A stretch of DNA of 64,000 nucleotides from the NCBI GenBank assembly GCA_004794655.1, contig SMMW01000003.1, positions 13,344,001-13,408,000 of the forward strand, given 5' to 3'. The position numbers and the translations under genes are program-made. Positions 11,301 to 22,403 of the stretch are shown piece after piece. How positions within the stretch are numbered: position 1 is the first letter of the stretch; every line of letters begins with the position of its first letter. Source of the DNA: Marisa cornuarietis. Taxonomy: Eukaryota; Mollusca; Gastropoda; Architaenioglossa; Ampullariidae. The notes beneath the pieces were generated by a model. It did not search any database, had not been told where the DNA came from, and worked only from the letters and a program-made list of their open reading frames with translations.

Positions 11301-14300
11301 GAAAGCAATCTAGCGAGGGAAATGAGAACATGAAATAAAATAAAACTGAACACTTAACTCTGAAGATTATCTAGCTTGTCAATAGTAACACTCACATTTG
11401 ACATTTACTGGCAGTAAATGGACGACAATGTTTACACCGATGAAGGAAATGTTTTAGCTGTGTGACCAGATGGACAGTCAGAGAGACAGAGGCAGACGAG
11501 CTTCTTTGTTTCCTTAAGGTTTAAGAAAATGAGTTTCCTGAAAGCAGCAAAGGTAATCGACAATATGCATCTAGAACACATTAGATGGTTTTATATGGTG
11601 TAAATACAAAACTGATCTCCCCTCTTCACACAGCCGTACCGCTCACATCCATTGTCAACACACACATAAAGCACACATACACACATTGTCACAGAGGTGT
11701 GACATGGAGGCTAATATAGCCAGTACAGCGCGGGTGGCCGAGTCGCACCTGGCGCATGACAAAGGTTTTTTTTTCTAGATAGGGAGAAGAGTAATTAACT
11801 GTCGCCAGACACGCGCTTCATCTCCCAGAGAGACACGGCAAGTGGAGAGACATTGCGTGTAGGGGAGTGAAGGCTGCGTCTTCCTAGAAAGGTGCGTTGT
11901 TATATTTTTTTTTAGTATCTCGAATTTGCTTGCATATGGTGAATTTTTCCTCTATGTTTTTTTAAAAGAAAGATATAGATATGTATTATTAATTTCTTTT
12001 GTTGTAATTTTCAATAGGCGCAGTCTTTGAGGCCGGGTGATGGTGGGCCGTAAAGTCTACGGACTACGATCGGCCTGGTGATGGCCTTAAAGTCTACGGA
12101 GTCTGGCAGATGCCATGGAATGTTTGAAGAGTTTTTTGTGATTTTTTTTGGTGAGTTAGTTGAAGTTGTGTGGTTTTGTCCTTTAGTATGTGTTGGTGGC
12201 TCGTTCCGAGAGACAGCACCATTTTGAGTCAAACATCTGGCCCCGAGAGGCAGCCATTGTGTTTCAAGGTTGGATCGTTCGTTCCCAGAGACAGCGCTGA
12301 CCGAGTTTTGTGTTTATCGTTTGTCCCCGAGTGGGAGCGTTTATGGTTTGGTTTATTTGTGTGTGTGGAAGATATATTTTTTTTAAATTCCTGGATCTTT
12401 AGTCCCCAGTGACTGTTAGAGTTTAGTGTCTGGAGGGAATCGTCAGTTTCCCAGTGACTGGAAAGTAAGAACATCATCAAGAGTAAACAGTGATAAAAGT
12501 GACTCTATGCTGGACTTTGACTTTTAAGTACTTTATTATAGAATATTTGTTAATTAGTAACTTTTGGGATTAGATTAAGAAATTAGTTTTGCTATAGTAA
12601 TTATCTTATAACTTTTAAAAGTCTTTAAACAGATTTTGTTCATGCAATTAAATGTATACAGGCCTGCAAAAGAGGCAGAGTTGTTTTGTTTAAGGGAAAA
12701 AGAACGCGCAAATGTCCAGGCGTTTAGGTGAACGCGAGTGGCTGTGACACACATGCAGACACATGCATACAGGCACAAGTACACAAGCAAGCAAACACAG
12801 TAACCAAGCTACACGTCTGGTACCTTGGTCTGGAAGCATGAGACAAGTTGAATGATGAAGGGACACGAAAGGCCGGTGGCCAAGGCCCGCTGCTCGGCCA
12901 GAGCACGGACTTCGGTTTCCTCGCCGCCCTTTGTTATTTTCTTTAAGGCGAATCGTCGTTGTCCATTTTCGCATTTTGAGTTTCTTAGAGCAGCAGCATA
13001 AACCTTCAAATAAACACACGTACACACAAATAGAGAGGTGCTATACAATGTGTGTGTGTATGTGTGTGCGCGCGCGCGTGCGTGAGTGCGTGTCCGTGAG
13101 TGTGTGGGCCCGCGTATGAGGGGAGTGTGAGAGAGAGCACACGTGCAGGCAAATATGATGGCTGGCGTCATGACGTGCGACTTCTGGTGGCTAGGCGACT
13201 GACTTTGTTGTGACACAGTGGATTGTCTTTTAATCATGGCATATGCATCCCCCCCCCTTAAGTAGTGGAACACTTTGGAACAACGGTCCCGCTTCATGGT
13301 ACAATCTCAGTGCGCAGCTGGCACGCTCAATATACATCAAAGCCCCGACAGTCGAGTGGGATCCTTCGTTCATGGAGATCGACGTTATTGCAGCGCGCGT
13401 CTCACAACAATGCATGTAGCATCGGCCAGAAGCCTGGAAGTGGATCCGAGATGGTGATCGAAAAACTAAGTAAGGGAAGGAAGGGGAAGGTGGCTGTCAT
13501 TGAAAACCCTCGTCATTGAGACTGCGGCAATATTTCTGGTAGACCAGAGAAAGGATTCTGGCAATTATGGATGGAGTGCACTCTACTAGTAGGAATTTTG
13601 CTCTTATACAAGTGTGTGTCACTGGAGAGACTTAGTATGGGTATACAGCATTCCTTCTTACCATCACATGTTTGAGAAGCCTCACACGGGGAAGTTCTAC
13701 CTCTGTTTACCTTCAGGAAAGTTGTAAATAATAGCCCAGCTTCATTTTGAAAGTGATTCTTTCCAAAATGTTTCAGCTGGCATTTTCTGTGCTTGAGATT
13801 TTTGATGAAGAAGCTAAGATGGCTCACTCTCTCTCTCTCTCTCTCACACACACATACACACATCAGTCCGTCGAGCCACAGAAGCGCAAATTTCCCATGT
13901 CCTCCCCTTTGTTTGTGTGTGTGTGTTGTGAGTACAGATACGTGAAAAATAATGGGCACTTGTACGTTGTGCGTGCATCTGGGCGTACGTTCATGAATGT
14001 GTCTCCCACGCACTCGCGCCATCTGTCTTCCCAGAGACCTCGGGTATGCTTACTGTACACTGGACGGACAACTGGTCAGGGTCTCGTCTCACAAGTCTTC
14101 TTCTAGTCCCAACTCGTTATCTCGCAACCATTCGCCCAACAGACTTTGGGGCGAGAGGTGACATAAAGAGACTGCATGTGAGCTTCATAATTAAGGAAAG
14201 GGAAGGGGTAACTATTGGTGGCAAATCCGTTCTGCCATAACGTGTGGCGAGAGGCGGGATCTGGTGAGACAGCAAGTTGACGCTGTAATTCTTCTTTTGT

Positions 14301-14732
14301 TATGTTTTAAATTCTCAGGTCACTTCTACGCGTTCGTCAATAATTCTAACCACGCACCTGAATTGTCGCCCACTTTTTGCTTTATTGTGCACGTGAAACA
14401 CTAGTCCTGGGGCAGGCTATACCCGGGCTATCGCAACACTCTCACCTTGCCGTATTGGCCTTGTCCGATGAGATCCTCCAGGTGAAGTACAAGATGGAGG
14501 ATATAGCTGGGGTCCTGTGCCGCAGCTAACCTTTGCTGGGCCGTTGGCTGCAGGTCTGGCTGGTCTGGCTGTCAGGACAGACGTAAGGACGCATGCAAAT
14601 GTCAGAAGGCTGACGCAAATGAAAATAAATGTCTGAAGTCATGACTTAGCCTAACTTAATCTATACTGCTTCATGGCTACTTAATCTATACTGCTTCATG
14701 GCTTCGCCTAAACCCGTATACAACAGTTATGC

Positions 14733-14787
<55 letters not shown>

Positions 14788-15705
14788 CTATACAGTTCGT
14801 CAAGTGTCACAGCTCATACTAAACTATAGAGTCATCAGTGCGTTATATGTTTATACTACCTCTGTGTTTGTCGACGCTAACCTGTTGTAAGTTAAGTGTA
14901 TATTATTTTACCCGCGCTTTATCGTCGTTGTGCTAAGCTATTTGCTTGTCTTTGGACTTTTGGTTTTCATTCACAGCTTTCTATTGTCCCATTCCCCAGC
15001 ACAGTCAAGGGTTCAGATCTCGTCTCAGCCACGCTGGTTTTTTTCTCTTCATGTGGCATCTGTTTACAGGGCTGGCTGCCTTGCCGTGATATAGCCTTAG
15101 TTGCTGGCTCGGCGTAAAAAACACCAATCCCCCCACCTCCGTATTATCTGCCTCTTCTGTCTACTGTCGTGTCGGTTTTTTGTGCAATTCATCGGTCACA
15201 CAGTCACAGTCGATTCATTGTGGTCTATTCTCTGCTTCATTATCATCAGAGTTCTGTAGCAATCCATGGACAAGGTATTCTGTGTCTTAAGTGCTTTACC
15301 ACTGATGAATAATGACTTATATCTGAATGAATAGTTAAACTATGAGCTGTAAAACTCCTAAACATCTTAATCTGCGACAAGATAATCTGAGATATTCATT
15401 TCTGCAACATATTATAGCAGTGTTTCGACAATTCATAAAGCAGCAGACCAAAACGATTTAAATAAGCAGACGGATCTGTAATGCATGAAGATTGATGACA
15501 AGTTAAACTTGTGTAAAAAGTATTAGACTGGTGAATTTGCACTGCTGCCCTTCCTATGGTTTGTGAACTCATTATGGTTTTTCAAAGAGGCATTCCGCAA
15601 AATGACAGACGGTCATCATGGTAAAGCGCAGCTCGACTCAAATTTTCGTACACCTAATTTCTCCGTTTTTCAAAGAGGCATTCCGCAAAATACCTTTTGA
15701 GTAGC

Positions 15706-15746
<41 letters not shown>

Positions 15747-17178
15747 AATTATTCGCACCTATGGGATCTCTGCTGTAACTAAAACAGTAATGTTGATAAA
15801 AAAAAGTTTCAGCATTGATTACAGTTTTACTATTATTATATTATAGGTCTGGTAAATCATCATCATCATCACGGCTCACATAATTCTAGACACTGTTATA
15901 CAATATAACTTTGGTCAAGATAGACGGACATCATTGTAAAGCGCAGGTCGATTCAAATCTTCGTATATCTAATTTCTCTCTGGTTGACTGGGTTCAGATA
16001 GCTTGCCGTTATGCGGCCTTTAGAGAAAATATTATCAATTTCCATTTATTGTTTGTTTGTTTCTTACTTTCTTACTTAGTACTGAAGGTTGTTCTGAAAA
16101 CCTTGATATGTTACCGTCGAGATCACGTGTGGTGTAATTTAGCGATTCCTGCTGTTATTTCCCGTTGTCATTTACAACAGCATAGAGTGTAAACGTGTAA
16201 ACAATAAATGGAGGAACAGTAATAAAAAGGGGTGGCGGGGCGGTAAGAATGATGAAAGGAAAATAGGTAGACCATGACCAGTTCACTTCTTCCCTATCAG
16301 CTTTATATTTCCCACCACTCAAAGTTAATTTTGCGCTTTGTGTTTACACACTAGGTAGGTAGAGGTAGAAACCATAGAATCTCACAGAATCCTATGTCTG
16401 ACTTTGTACTCACATGAATAACAGAACTCCACGTTAGCCACGGGTAGCCAGTCGCTTTCTCTGAAGTCATGCAGACTGCAGCTGGGCCCCAATCTCTGGA
16501 GAAGCTTTTTCCTTCTTCACGCGCCTCGTCCTCTTTCGTACCTCTGTGCTCTGTACCTTCGCATCTGTCCTTTGTACCGCTCTCATCCACTACCATCTTG
16601 TGGGAAACGGGAACGGTCCCTTGTGCAAGCTTCTGGGTGAATTCACTGCAGAGAACATCCGCCTCTGAAGTCAAGAAACCTGTTTGTGTTGAATTGAAAT
16701 CGCCGGTCTCCCCGTGGTCGCGGAGTTCAAGGTCATTCTTAACGGGCTGTTTCGACCCATGGGGATGCACGATGGCTAGATGTTGTAGGGGTTGTAGCTG
16801 TGCATCCAAGTGAAGGCCACCCGTTTGTCCTTCTAGGAAATGTCCGTCCTTACACGCTGGTGAAGCTGACTTAAGGACGACGCCGTTGGTCACCTGGAAG
16901 GTCACATCGCAGGTTACAACTTCAGGCGTCGTACGTTTCAAAACAAGGGGCCTCTGATTGGCTGCGACTGTCAACAAGGGACGCGATTTACCAGAAGATT
17001 TTTGATTGGTTACATCTCCAAACGACGGCGTGTTCGGAGTGGCAGATGATTTTCCCCTTTCCGACGTTAAATCCCCTGGCAACGGAAACACTGACCGTTG
17101 TGAACTGTCTTCTTGAACGCTAAATGCTCGTTGATCAAGGCTGGCTTGCGATAGCGTCCGTCGACTGTTCTCTGCCAT
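5304..17178 (-). CDS. AGC-family Ser/Thr protein kinase, ten coding exons
   Basis: Coding exons in transcript order are 17178-16414, 14568-14446, 13003-12824, 11309-11218, 10347-10285, 9629-9491, 8954-8877, 8530-8423, 6293-6149 and 5395-5304 (TAA at 5304-5306). All junctions are GT-AG and in phase, giving about 594 residues from the ATG at 17178. Residues 1-255 are low-complexity and Ser/Thr-rich with no recognised domain. The kinase domain has the glycine loop GQGQYGKV (about 290-297), ATP lysine in ALKK (317), HRDLKLDN (407-414), CDFG (426-429), activation segment SPCGTF, APE (452-454) and [12 protein letters not shown]. An AGC-style end, DPFFAGVDW followed by a proline-rich ITPPPLP, comes next. 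The protein stops about 30 residues later and lacks the usual hydrophobic motif. The family is secure. The subfamily is not: S6K/RSK-related proteins (S6KL/RSKR type) or a PKC-like kinase are possible. The 5' end is uncertain: the frame stays open to about 17422, and an ATG at 17602 opens an overlapping frame. Confidence 0.85.
6149..6293 (-). other. Kinase exon 9, end of the C-lobe
   Basis: Listed separately because it is not visible as a long open frame. It lies between the acceptor CTTCAG and the donor GTAAGT and encodes 48 codons plus one base. It contains SARDRPG (in the place of the common RLG motif), the [14 protein letters not shown] segment and ITPPPLPKR. The leftover base C joins CT of the next exon to make proline, which confirms the last exon. 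Confidence 0.85.
6357..6392. repeat. (CT)n(CA)n microsatellite
   Basis: A CT run followed directly by a CA run, in a kinase intron. Confidence 0.9.
6470..7105 (+). mobile_element. CR1/L2-like LINE 3' end, RT C-terminal remnant
   Basis: The translation from about 6484 gives [15 protein letters not shown], then [11 protein letters not shown] and AAKQWNS. This is the conserved C-terminal tail of reverse-transcriptase proteins from CR1/L2-like non-LTR retrotransposons. Near 6760 the frame shifts by one base and continues as [16 protein letters not shown], stopping at 6810-6812. The downstream part ends with GCGCTTTAAAAATCTTCATT and ATT-rich repeats (about 7060-7105), the typical 3' terminus of such elements. 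The copy is 5'-truncated and inactive. It sits antisense in the kinase intron between exons 8 and 9. Confidence 0.8.
8314..8353. repeat. (TCAA)n tetranucleotide microsatellite
   Basis: About ten tandem copies in a kinase intron, 70 bp from exon 8423-8530. Confidence 0.95.
9240..9292. repeat. CACG/CA/CG alternating tract
   Basis: An imperfect alternating purine-pyrimidine run in a kinase intron, with Z-DNA potential. Confidence 0.75.
9699..9731. repeat. (CAT)n microsatellite
   Basis: CATCATCAT repeats with CGT interruptions, in a kinase intron. Confidence 0.85.
10093..10290. repeat. 37-bp minisatellite abutting a kinase splice donor
   Basis: Five to six degenerate copies of a unit of about 37 bp, each containing AAACCTAACCT and usually ending TATAAACAT. 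The array lies in the intron immediately downstream, in transcript sense, of kinase exon 10285-10347. The last unit overlaps the 5' splice site. On the minus strand the units read CTGCAGGTTAGGTTTATG, resembling the real exon-intron junction CTGCACAGGTGAGGTTTATG. Confidence 0.85.
11728..11760 (+). repeat. tRNA-like 5' half (A-box), possible SINE head
   Basis: The block GCGCGGGTGGCCGAGTCGCA followed by CCTGGCGCATGAC resembles the 5' half of a eukaryotic tRNA-Leu or tRNA-Ser gene, including an A-box-like TGGCCGAGT. No B-box or 3' half follows, so it is not an intact tRNA gene. It is more likely a decayed tRNA-derived element. Confidence 0.35.
12010..12480. repeat. Degenerate ~40-bp repeat array in kinase intron
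   Basis: TAAAGTCTACGGA occurs twice (about 12050 and 12088). Related C-rich/GAG motifs follow: TTCCGAGAGACAGC (12204), CCCCGAGAGGCAGC (12241), TTCCCAGAGACAGC (12282), CCCCGAGTGGGAGC (12325), TCCCCAGTGACTG (12403) and TTCCCAGTGACTGG (12448). Most spacings are 36-44 bp. It could be a decayed minisatellite or part of an unidentified retroelement. Confidence 0.5.
13048..13110. repeat. (GT)n(GC)n alternating tract
   Basis: GT repeats run into a GCGCGCGCG block and GT-rich sequence. The tract lies 45 bp upstream, in transcript sense, of kinase exon 12824-13003. Confidence 0.8.
13828..13862. repeat. (CT)n(CA)n microsatellite
   Basis: The same composite structure as at 6357-6392, in the kinase intron between 13003 and 14446. 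Confidence 0.85.
14654..14703. repeat. Perfect 25-bp tandem duplication
   Basis: Two adjacent identical 25-bp copies beginning ACTTAATCTATACTGCTTCA. The lack of divergence suggests a recent event. Confidence 0.9.
14737..14786. repeat. (CA)25 microsatellite
   Basis: An uninterrupted 50-bp CA run. It is the longest pure dinucleotide repeat in the window and probably highly polymorphic. Confidence 0.97.
14995..15132 (+). mobile_element. tRNA-derived SINE, copy 1
   Basis: Shares CTCGTCTCAG, CACGCTG, CATGTGGC and the tail GGCTCGGCGTAAAA...ACCAATCCC with a reversed copy at 51955-52082. A B-box-like GGTTCAGATCTC lies near 15010. This copy has an insertion between CATGTGG and the conserved tail and lacks a clear A-box half. 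Two copies in opposite orientations support a dispersed SINE family. Confidence 0.65.
15570..15985. repeat. Local direct repeats and (CAA)n tract
   Basis: The block GTTTTTCAAAGAGGCATTCC occurs at about 15577 and again at about 15665. A second block, containing TAAAGCGCAG and CTAATTTCTC, occurs at 15603-15666 and in diverged form at 15920-15985. A (CAA)n microsatellite spans 15705-15746. All lie in the kinase intron between exons 1 and 2 of the model. They look like segmental duplications of a short unidentified element. Confidence 0.65.
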
Positions 17179-20018
17179 GCTGCTCCGACAGCTTGAGTCC
17201 AGAGTCCCTGGAATGCAAGGCTGATGTAAATCAACAATGTGCGACGATTTTCTGGTCTTCTTCCGGTCTGTGACCGGGACGTCTGGCGAGGAAGCTTGTC
17301 TTACGGAAGACGTCACTCGGGACTGGACGCTCTCTGCCGCAGAAGCCAACAAAGGCGGTGCCGGGGTCGCTCGCAAGCGGTGCCCTCCGGCCTTCCTTCG
17401 TAACCCTTGACCTGACGACAGCTACTCTCGACTCATGTCGCGACAAAACTGAAGATTTGTCAGTCTCGGCTAGTCTCGACAATTTTTGCTGCTGCTTAGC
17501 GCCTTGACCATCACGTGTAGCACTGTCGCTCCTCTTCGCCGTAGATACAAGAAGACCACCTGCTCTCCGCCTGATGCCGTCTCTGCTCTCAAGTCGATAC
17601 ATTTGCTGGCTGTTCTGTTGTCAGCAGGAGACCGAAGGAATCGGACAAGGAGATAACGCGAGCGCTGACGCCCGACCCTGCCGCCTGACGCCACATAGAT
17701 TCTGACAACGCCGTGAAGGCAGCGTGCTTCGAACGTGCTGTCCGTGATGTACGTGCTGACAGGTCGTTGTCGCCACTAGCCGCCGCCCTCTTGCAGAGAC
17801 CCTGCCTCGCACCAAGTCACAGGAGCCTCAACCCACCCTCCGCTGTCAGCAGACGGCGCTACCAGCATGGCATGCCGGTACCTCGAGTTGTAAATCAGCA
17901 ATTTTATTCGTCCCTGCAATTCATCGTCCGTGTTCACTTTACATCACCAAAAATAGCCACGTTGTTGGTTGTAAAAGCACACATTTCTCGGTTGGGAAAA
18001 AAACACGTTTGACCAACTAGACAGAATAAAAACCAAAACCGATTTTGTTTTTTGTTTGTTTTTGTAATAACTCCAAGATTAGTTGAATCAGTTATTGGTG
18101 TTGTTGGAACATTGGCTACTTCCCCCCAATCCCCCTCCACATCTTCGAGGACGGCGAAATGGCGATGCGGCGGTGTGCGGCACTGTGGGCGTTGTGCGTG
18201 GGAAACAACCTTACACGACCGTCCATAAATCAAGAGGACAGCAATCTGTAAATCAGGGGAAAAGCAACTGTGGCCTCAAAGATGGAACATGTTTTGTTTT
18301 TGTTTTCTAGCACTTTCCAGACGGTTTGAGCTTCTAACATTGGAACACACACACGCGTACAAACACACGTATTTTTTCTTCATCCCAGTCATAATTTAGT
18401 AACGACACGATCGAATTTCTTCTTTAAAAGTAACATACGAAAGCAAAACAATAAATTTCATAGACACTTTTAAATGACGAGCACGACATTCATACTCCCT
18501 CTCTTCACCCCACCTTCCTTGCGCTCGATAAAAGATTTGGATACCCTTGCCTTCTCATGTGTTTGCTTCTTCTTGACTGGTTCTTATCTTGCTATGCTGA
18601 AAATACATCCTTGTGCCGTCTGCAGACCATGTTATTCCGACAGTTGTTCGAACCTAGTGTGTGTCCGAGTTAATCCTCAGTAAAAAATATTTGAAAACCC
18701 CCCTGCGTCAATAATACGTATCTAAATGGCCTTAGTTTGTTTAAAAGAAACGCAAGACGCTTAAGTTTCGTAAACACACTGCGTGGTAAATCGTTATCAT
18801 CATCATCATCATCATTCCATCAGTCTGTTTATCATCCATCACCTTCAAAACAGTATCGTTCTTCTCAATGTAGACGCTCTGTGTTGGAAGAAAGTGCTGT
18901 AAACTTTCTAGAAATTATGAAACAAGTTTGTTTGTTTGTTCTGTAAGAGTTAATGTTCTGCTTCTAAAGAGATATTTGTGTAGGACTTCGAACTTGTAGT
19001 TATATAGCTATCGTTTGTTTGTCTCACGCATCGACTCACGCTCGCCGCCATGGAGTTTCATGGCCTGGCTAATTCTACAGCAAAAATCGAACTCATGGCT
19101 TTCAGAGCCAAGCGTCTTCAGGCTGAAAAACCAATTCTCATTAGCGTCATCCGTATCTCTCGACAATTGTTGGTGGAATTAATGTTATCGACTTTCATTT
19201 TTTTTGTACCTTCACATTTTTCTTTTTTCACTTTTAAATTCCTTTTTAATACATCTTTTTTTTAAAAAATAAATTATTCTGATTCAGTGCCACAAAATAC
19301 GACTTGTTTACTTGTACTAGTAGCACAACGGTCATAAATAAATAAATCCTGATGTAATCCACAGTCATCATTCTTTTCCAACAGATGTACACGCATGGCT
19401 GTGGCAGGCGCAACTATCACGTGACACCCAAGGAAGGCGGTGTCAAACGAACATCGATGCTAAATTAGCCTCAGTGAGGTTACAGAGAGTTACAGAAGCC
19501 AACCTGGAGTCAGCCAGTAAAATCCATTTTTTTAAATGTCTTTCTCTTAGAATCAGTACCGCTGTGACACTTGGAACTTGAAAGGTCATCTCGGTACGAA
19601 CAGCATGCACCCATCGATCGTCTCCCTTGCGCCTATACATGGAGATGCGGTTGTTAATTAGACTGGTTATTCAAACGACAAATGACGATGCAGATTTAGT
19701 ATAGTTTTGAATGGGATTTTTAGGCTTTTTATGTATAAAAGAAAGAGCGGAAAGAGAGAGAGGGAGATCAAGTAGTTTTGAATTTGAGTGGGGATTAGTC
19801 GAAAAAGTTAGCGTGGACCACAGTTTTATCTTTTCCCTTTATTACTTTCTTTTTCTCCTTTCCCAGGTTGAAGAACATTTGCACAGTTGGGTATCTATAC
19901 CACCAGAAAATCGTGGCTGGAACCCTCGCAGTGAATGCATCTCACTCTTCTCCCGAATGCATCGATATGCATCGGTAGCTGCAAATCTTCTGCAAACTGC
20001 AAACCGTAGCCGCAAACC
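17179..20018. other. 5' flank of kinase; no firm gene
   Basis: Positions 17179-17602 probably hold further 5' sequence of the kinase: two overlapping frames are open, one with an ATG at 17602. Positions 17.6-20.0 kb have only short unsupported frames, a (TCA)n tract near 18796-18817 and CA-rich bits. I see no conserved domain. Confidence 0.45.
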
Positions 20019-20411
20019 ATAAGCCTGATCAGTCACCCAAGCGAAGTCATGCTAAAGGTCACACAGAACCGTATCAGCACCACCGCAGAGGAACTGCTAG
20101 CTGAAGAAAAGGCTGGCTTCAGACCATATAGAAGCACAGTCGAGATCTTAAACTGTCGCATACTTATAGAAAAGCATCTTCAGCATCAGCGGGACTTATA
20201 CCACAACTTCATTGACTTTAAAAAGGGATATAGCTCGAAGAGGTAAGCAGCTTCAAGTACGAACGTCAAAGACTGGACTTGCCGTCCTGTACAGGACCTG
20301 CTCACTATCGCCCATAACAGGCAAGAGTGGGGGGGGGACCCTGTCAGCTGCCGCGTCTATGGGCTCCTCCAACCGACAGGTGACGGTCAAGGGGGCAACT
20401 GACTGCACGTC
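20019..20411 (+). mobile_element. LINE ORF2 remnant with internal deletion
   Basis: From 20019 the frame reads through HPSEVMLKVTQNRI, LLAEEKAGFRPYRSTVEI and DLYHNFIDFKKGY. These are core reverse-transcriptase motifs of a non-LTR element (RTE/L1-like class). The frame stops after 20230. About 25 bp later another segment resembles the ORF2 C-terminus, with a DWTCRPVQDLLTIA-like stretch and LSAAASMGSSNRQ. The palm-domain catalytic part between these pieces is missing, so the copy cannot retrotranspose. Confidence 0.75.
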
Positions 20412-22403
20412 TTTCCAGCAAAGAGTATACACGTGTGGCTGGACTCGTTCTACTCCATGGATGTACCTCCTGTCCACTCTCTGAAGAGGACTGGACGGCC
20501 CAAATTGGCCGTACCTCCGTGGCAGGAACAGCCCGACGAGCCGCTGTTCCAGAGGGACTAGCGTCACGGCATCCCGTTCATGAACGCCCAGCTGTCACAC
20601 ACTCCCCCTCTCACCTTCACACGCTGATTAGGTCGATCACTCATCCATGTTTACGCTTCTCTCATGTCAGCCGAAATATTTTACTGGAGTGAATAACACT
20701 GGTGGATAAAGAAAAGTAGAGAAACCGTAGTGGGGGAGGCGAGGGGTAGGGACCGCCATGTTTGTGGCTTCTTTAGACCAAACTCCAGGACAAGGACACA
20801 GTACTGTATGTGCTGGTATGACAGACATCCGCTTTACCGCACAGCGACACCACAATGCACCCAGCGTCGCTCTCCTTGGGCATAAGCGTAAATAAAATTG
20901 TGTCTCCTATGTGACCTCTCCAGAGAAAATTGCATCCTCTTTACTATCAGAATATCTTTGTTGTTCTCTTGATAACTCTTACTTCTGAAATATCTGATTG
21001 TACATGTGCATAGCAGTCTGATAGTATACCTAAAGACCTTAAGGTTAAAGCATATCTTCTTTAATAATGCAATTTTTCCTTTTTTCCCCCCTTTTCTTTC
21101 TTTTTTTAAATTTCTTATTTTATGTCCCTCTTTTTTCGGGGAAGGTGGAGCCAATATTTTCAACCTTGTGTGTTAATTTAAAATAGATTTATGGCTTTCA
21201 AAATATATTCTTAACAGCAAAAGTTTCTTCTCAGTACTAAATCAACATTTAATCTATATTTCCATGCAGTATGCAAGCATAGATTAAGAAATAAAGTACT
21301 TGACTGCCTGTCACATGTGGTTTTTTTCTACAAACCCCTCATCGACATTTATAAAATCCATCATTTATAATGTATATGATTCATACCCAGCATATATACA
21401 TAAAGAGATTAGAGGGGCCAGGCTAGCTTATGGCGACTGAAGACCAAACTCATGGGCACCCAGTGCAGCTGCTGATGTAACAGGTTTCACTCCCCACCTT
21501 CTACTCCTAAATATCCCCTTGTCCCCTCCAGCTCATGATTTTAAATAACACAATCTCTCCTTTCTTAAAAGAATTATACTAAATGCTAGTTATATACCCT
21601 GTGTATAGATACAGAATTCATGAAAATCACAATACTGTAATTATATTTTATGTGAGTTCAAAAAAGAAACGATGTTTCTAACATGTTCCATGCTTGGCGG
21701 TAGAGACTTGATTTTATGCTGATGAACTTTAAACATATGACTATGTGGAGAGTTTGTTTTCTTTTTAAAGATGGCAGGAACGTCAGATCAGTGCGGGTGT
21801 TGGAAAAATACTTGTACACTTAATCACACCCAAATATTTCATTTTGATAGGAAAGGGTCTGCAGATCTGAACCAGAGAGTGCCCTGCAACCATAGCTGCA
21901 GTTCTTATATGCTACTGTGCTGTTAAAGCCATATGTAGACAGGATTTCTTATAGCATAGTTATGCAAATGATGCCATATTTTGTTGTTAACTCAGTGGGT
22001 CTCATTTATCTGTAACACCCTCTCATGTTCCCCCAACCAGACTCCCATCCAGTCTCTTCTTCTGGTTTTTTTTCTGTCATGCTAGTTTTGTACACGCTAA
22101 CCTGAGAATAACCAGCATAGGAAAGAGATTATCTCAAAGATTATTGGAAAGTAAGCAATTAATGACATCTCACTGGCAATACTTAACAACATATGAGACA
22201 AAGTAAAAGTCAATATTAGAAAACAATTTCAGACTTGACTGTATCAACTCTAAGCCTGTATATGTCAGCATCCATTTAAAATTTGACAAACTCAAAGAAT
22301 ATCCCTACAAAGTGCAGAGATATTTTACACAAAGCTAATAACATTACAAAAAACGACACAAACAAAAACTATATGATATTAGGAACAGTTAGGAAGCCTG
22401 GGT
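20412..22403. other. Non-genic interval, 3' side of POMGNT2
   Basis: AT-rich sequence without supported coding potential. It probably includes the POMGNT2 3' UTR (minus strand). I did not find a convincing polyadenylation signal close to the stop codon. Confidence 0.4.

Noticed and set aside
13513..14022. 169-codon minus-strand frame in a kinase intron
   Set aside because: Contains translated CA/CT microsatellite sequence. The kinase exons on either side join in phase without it.
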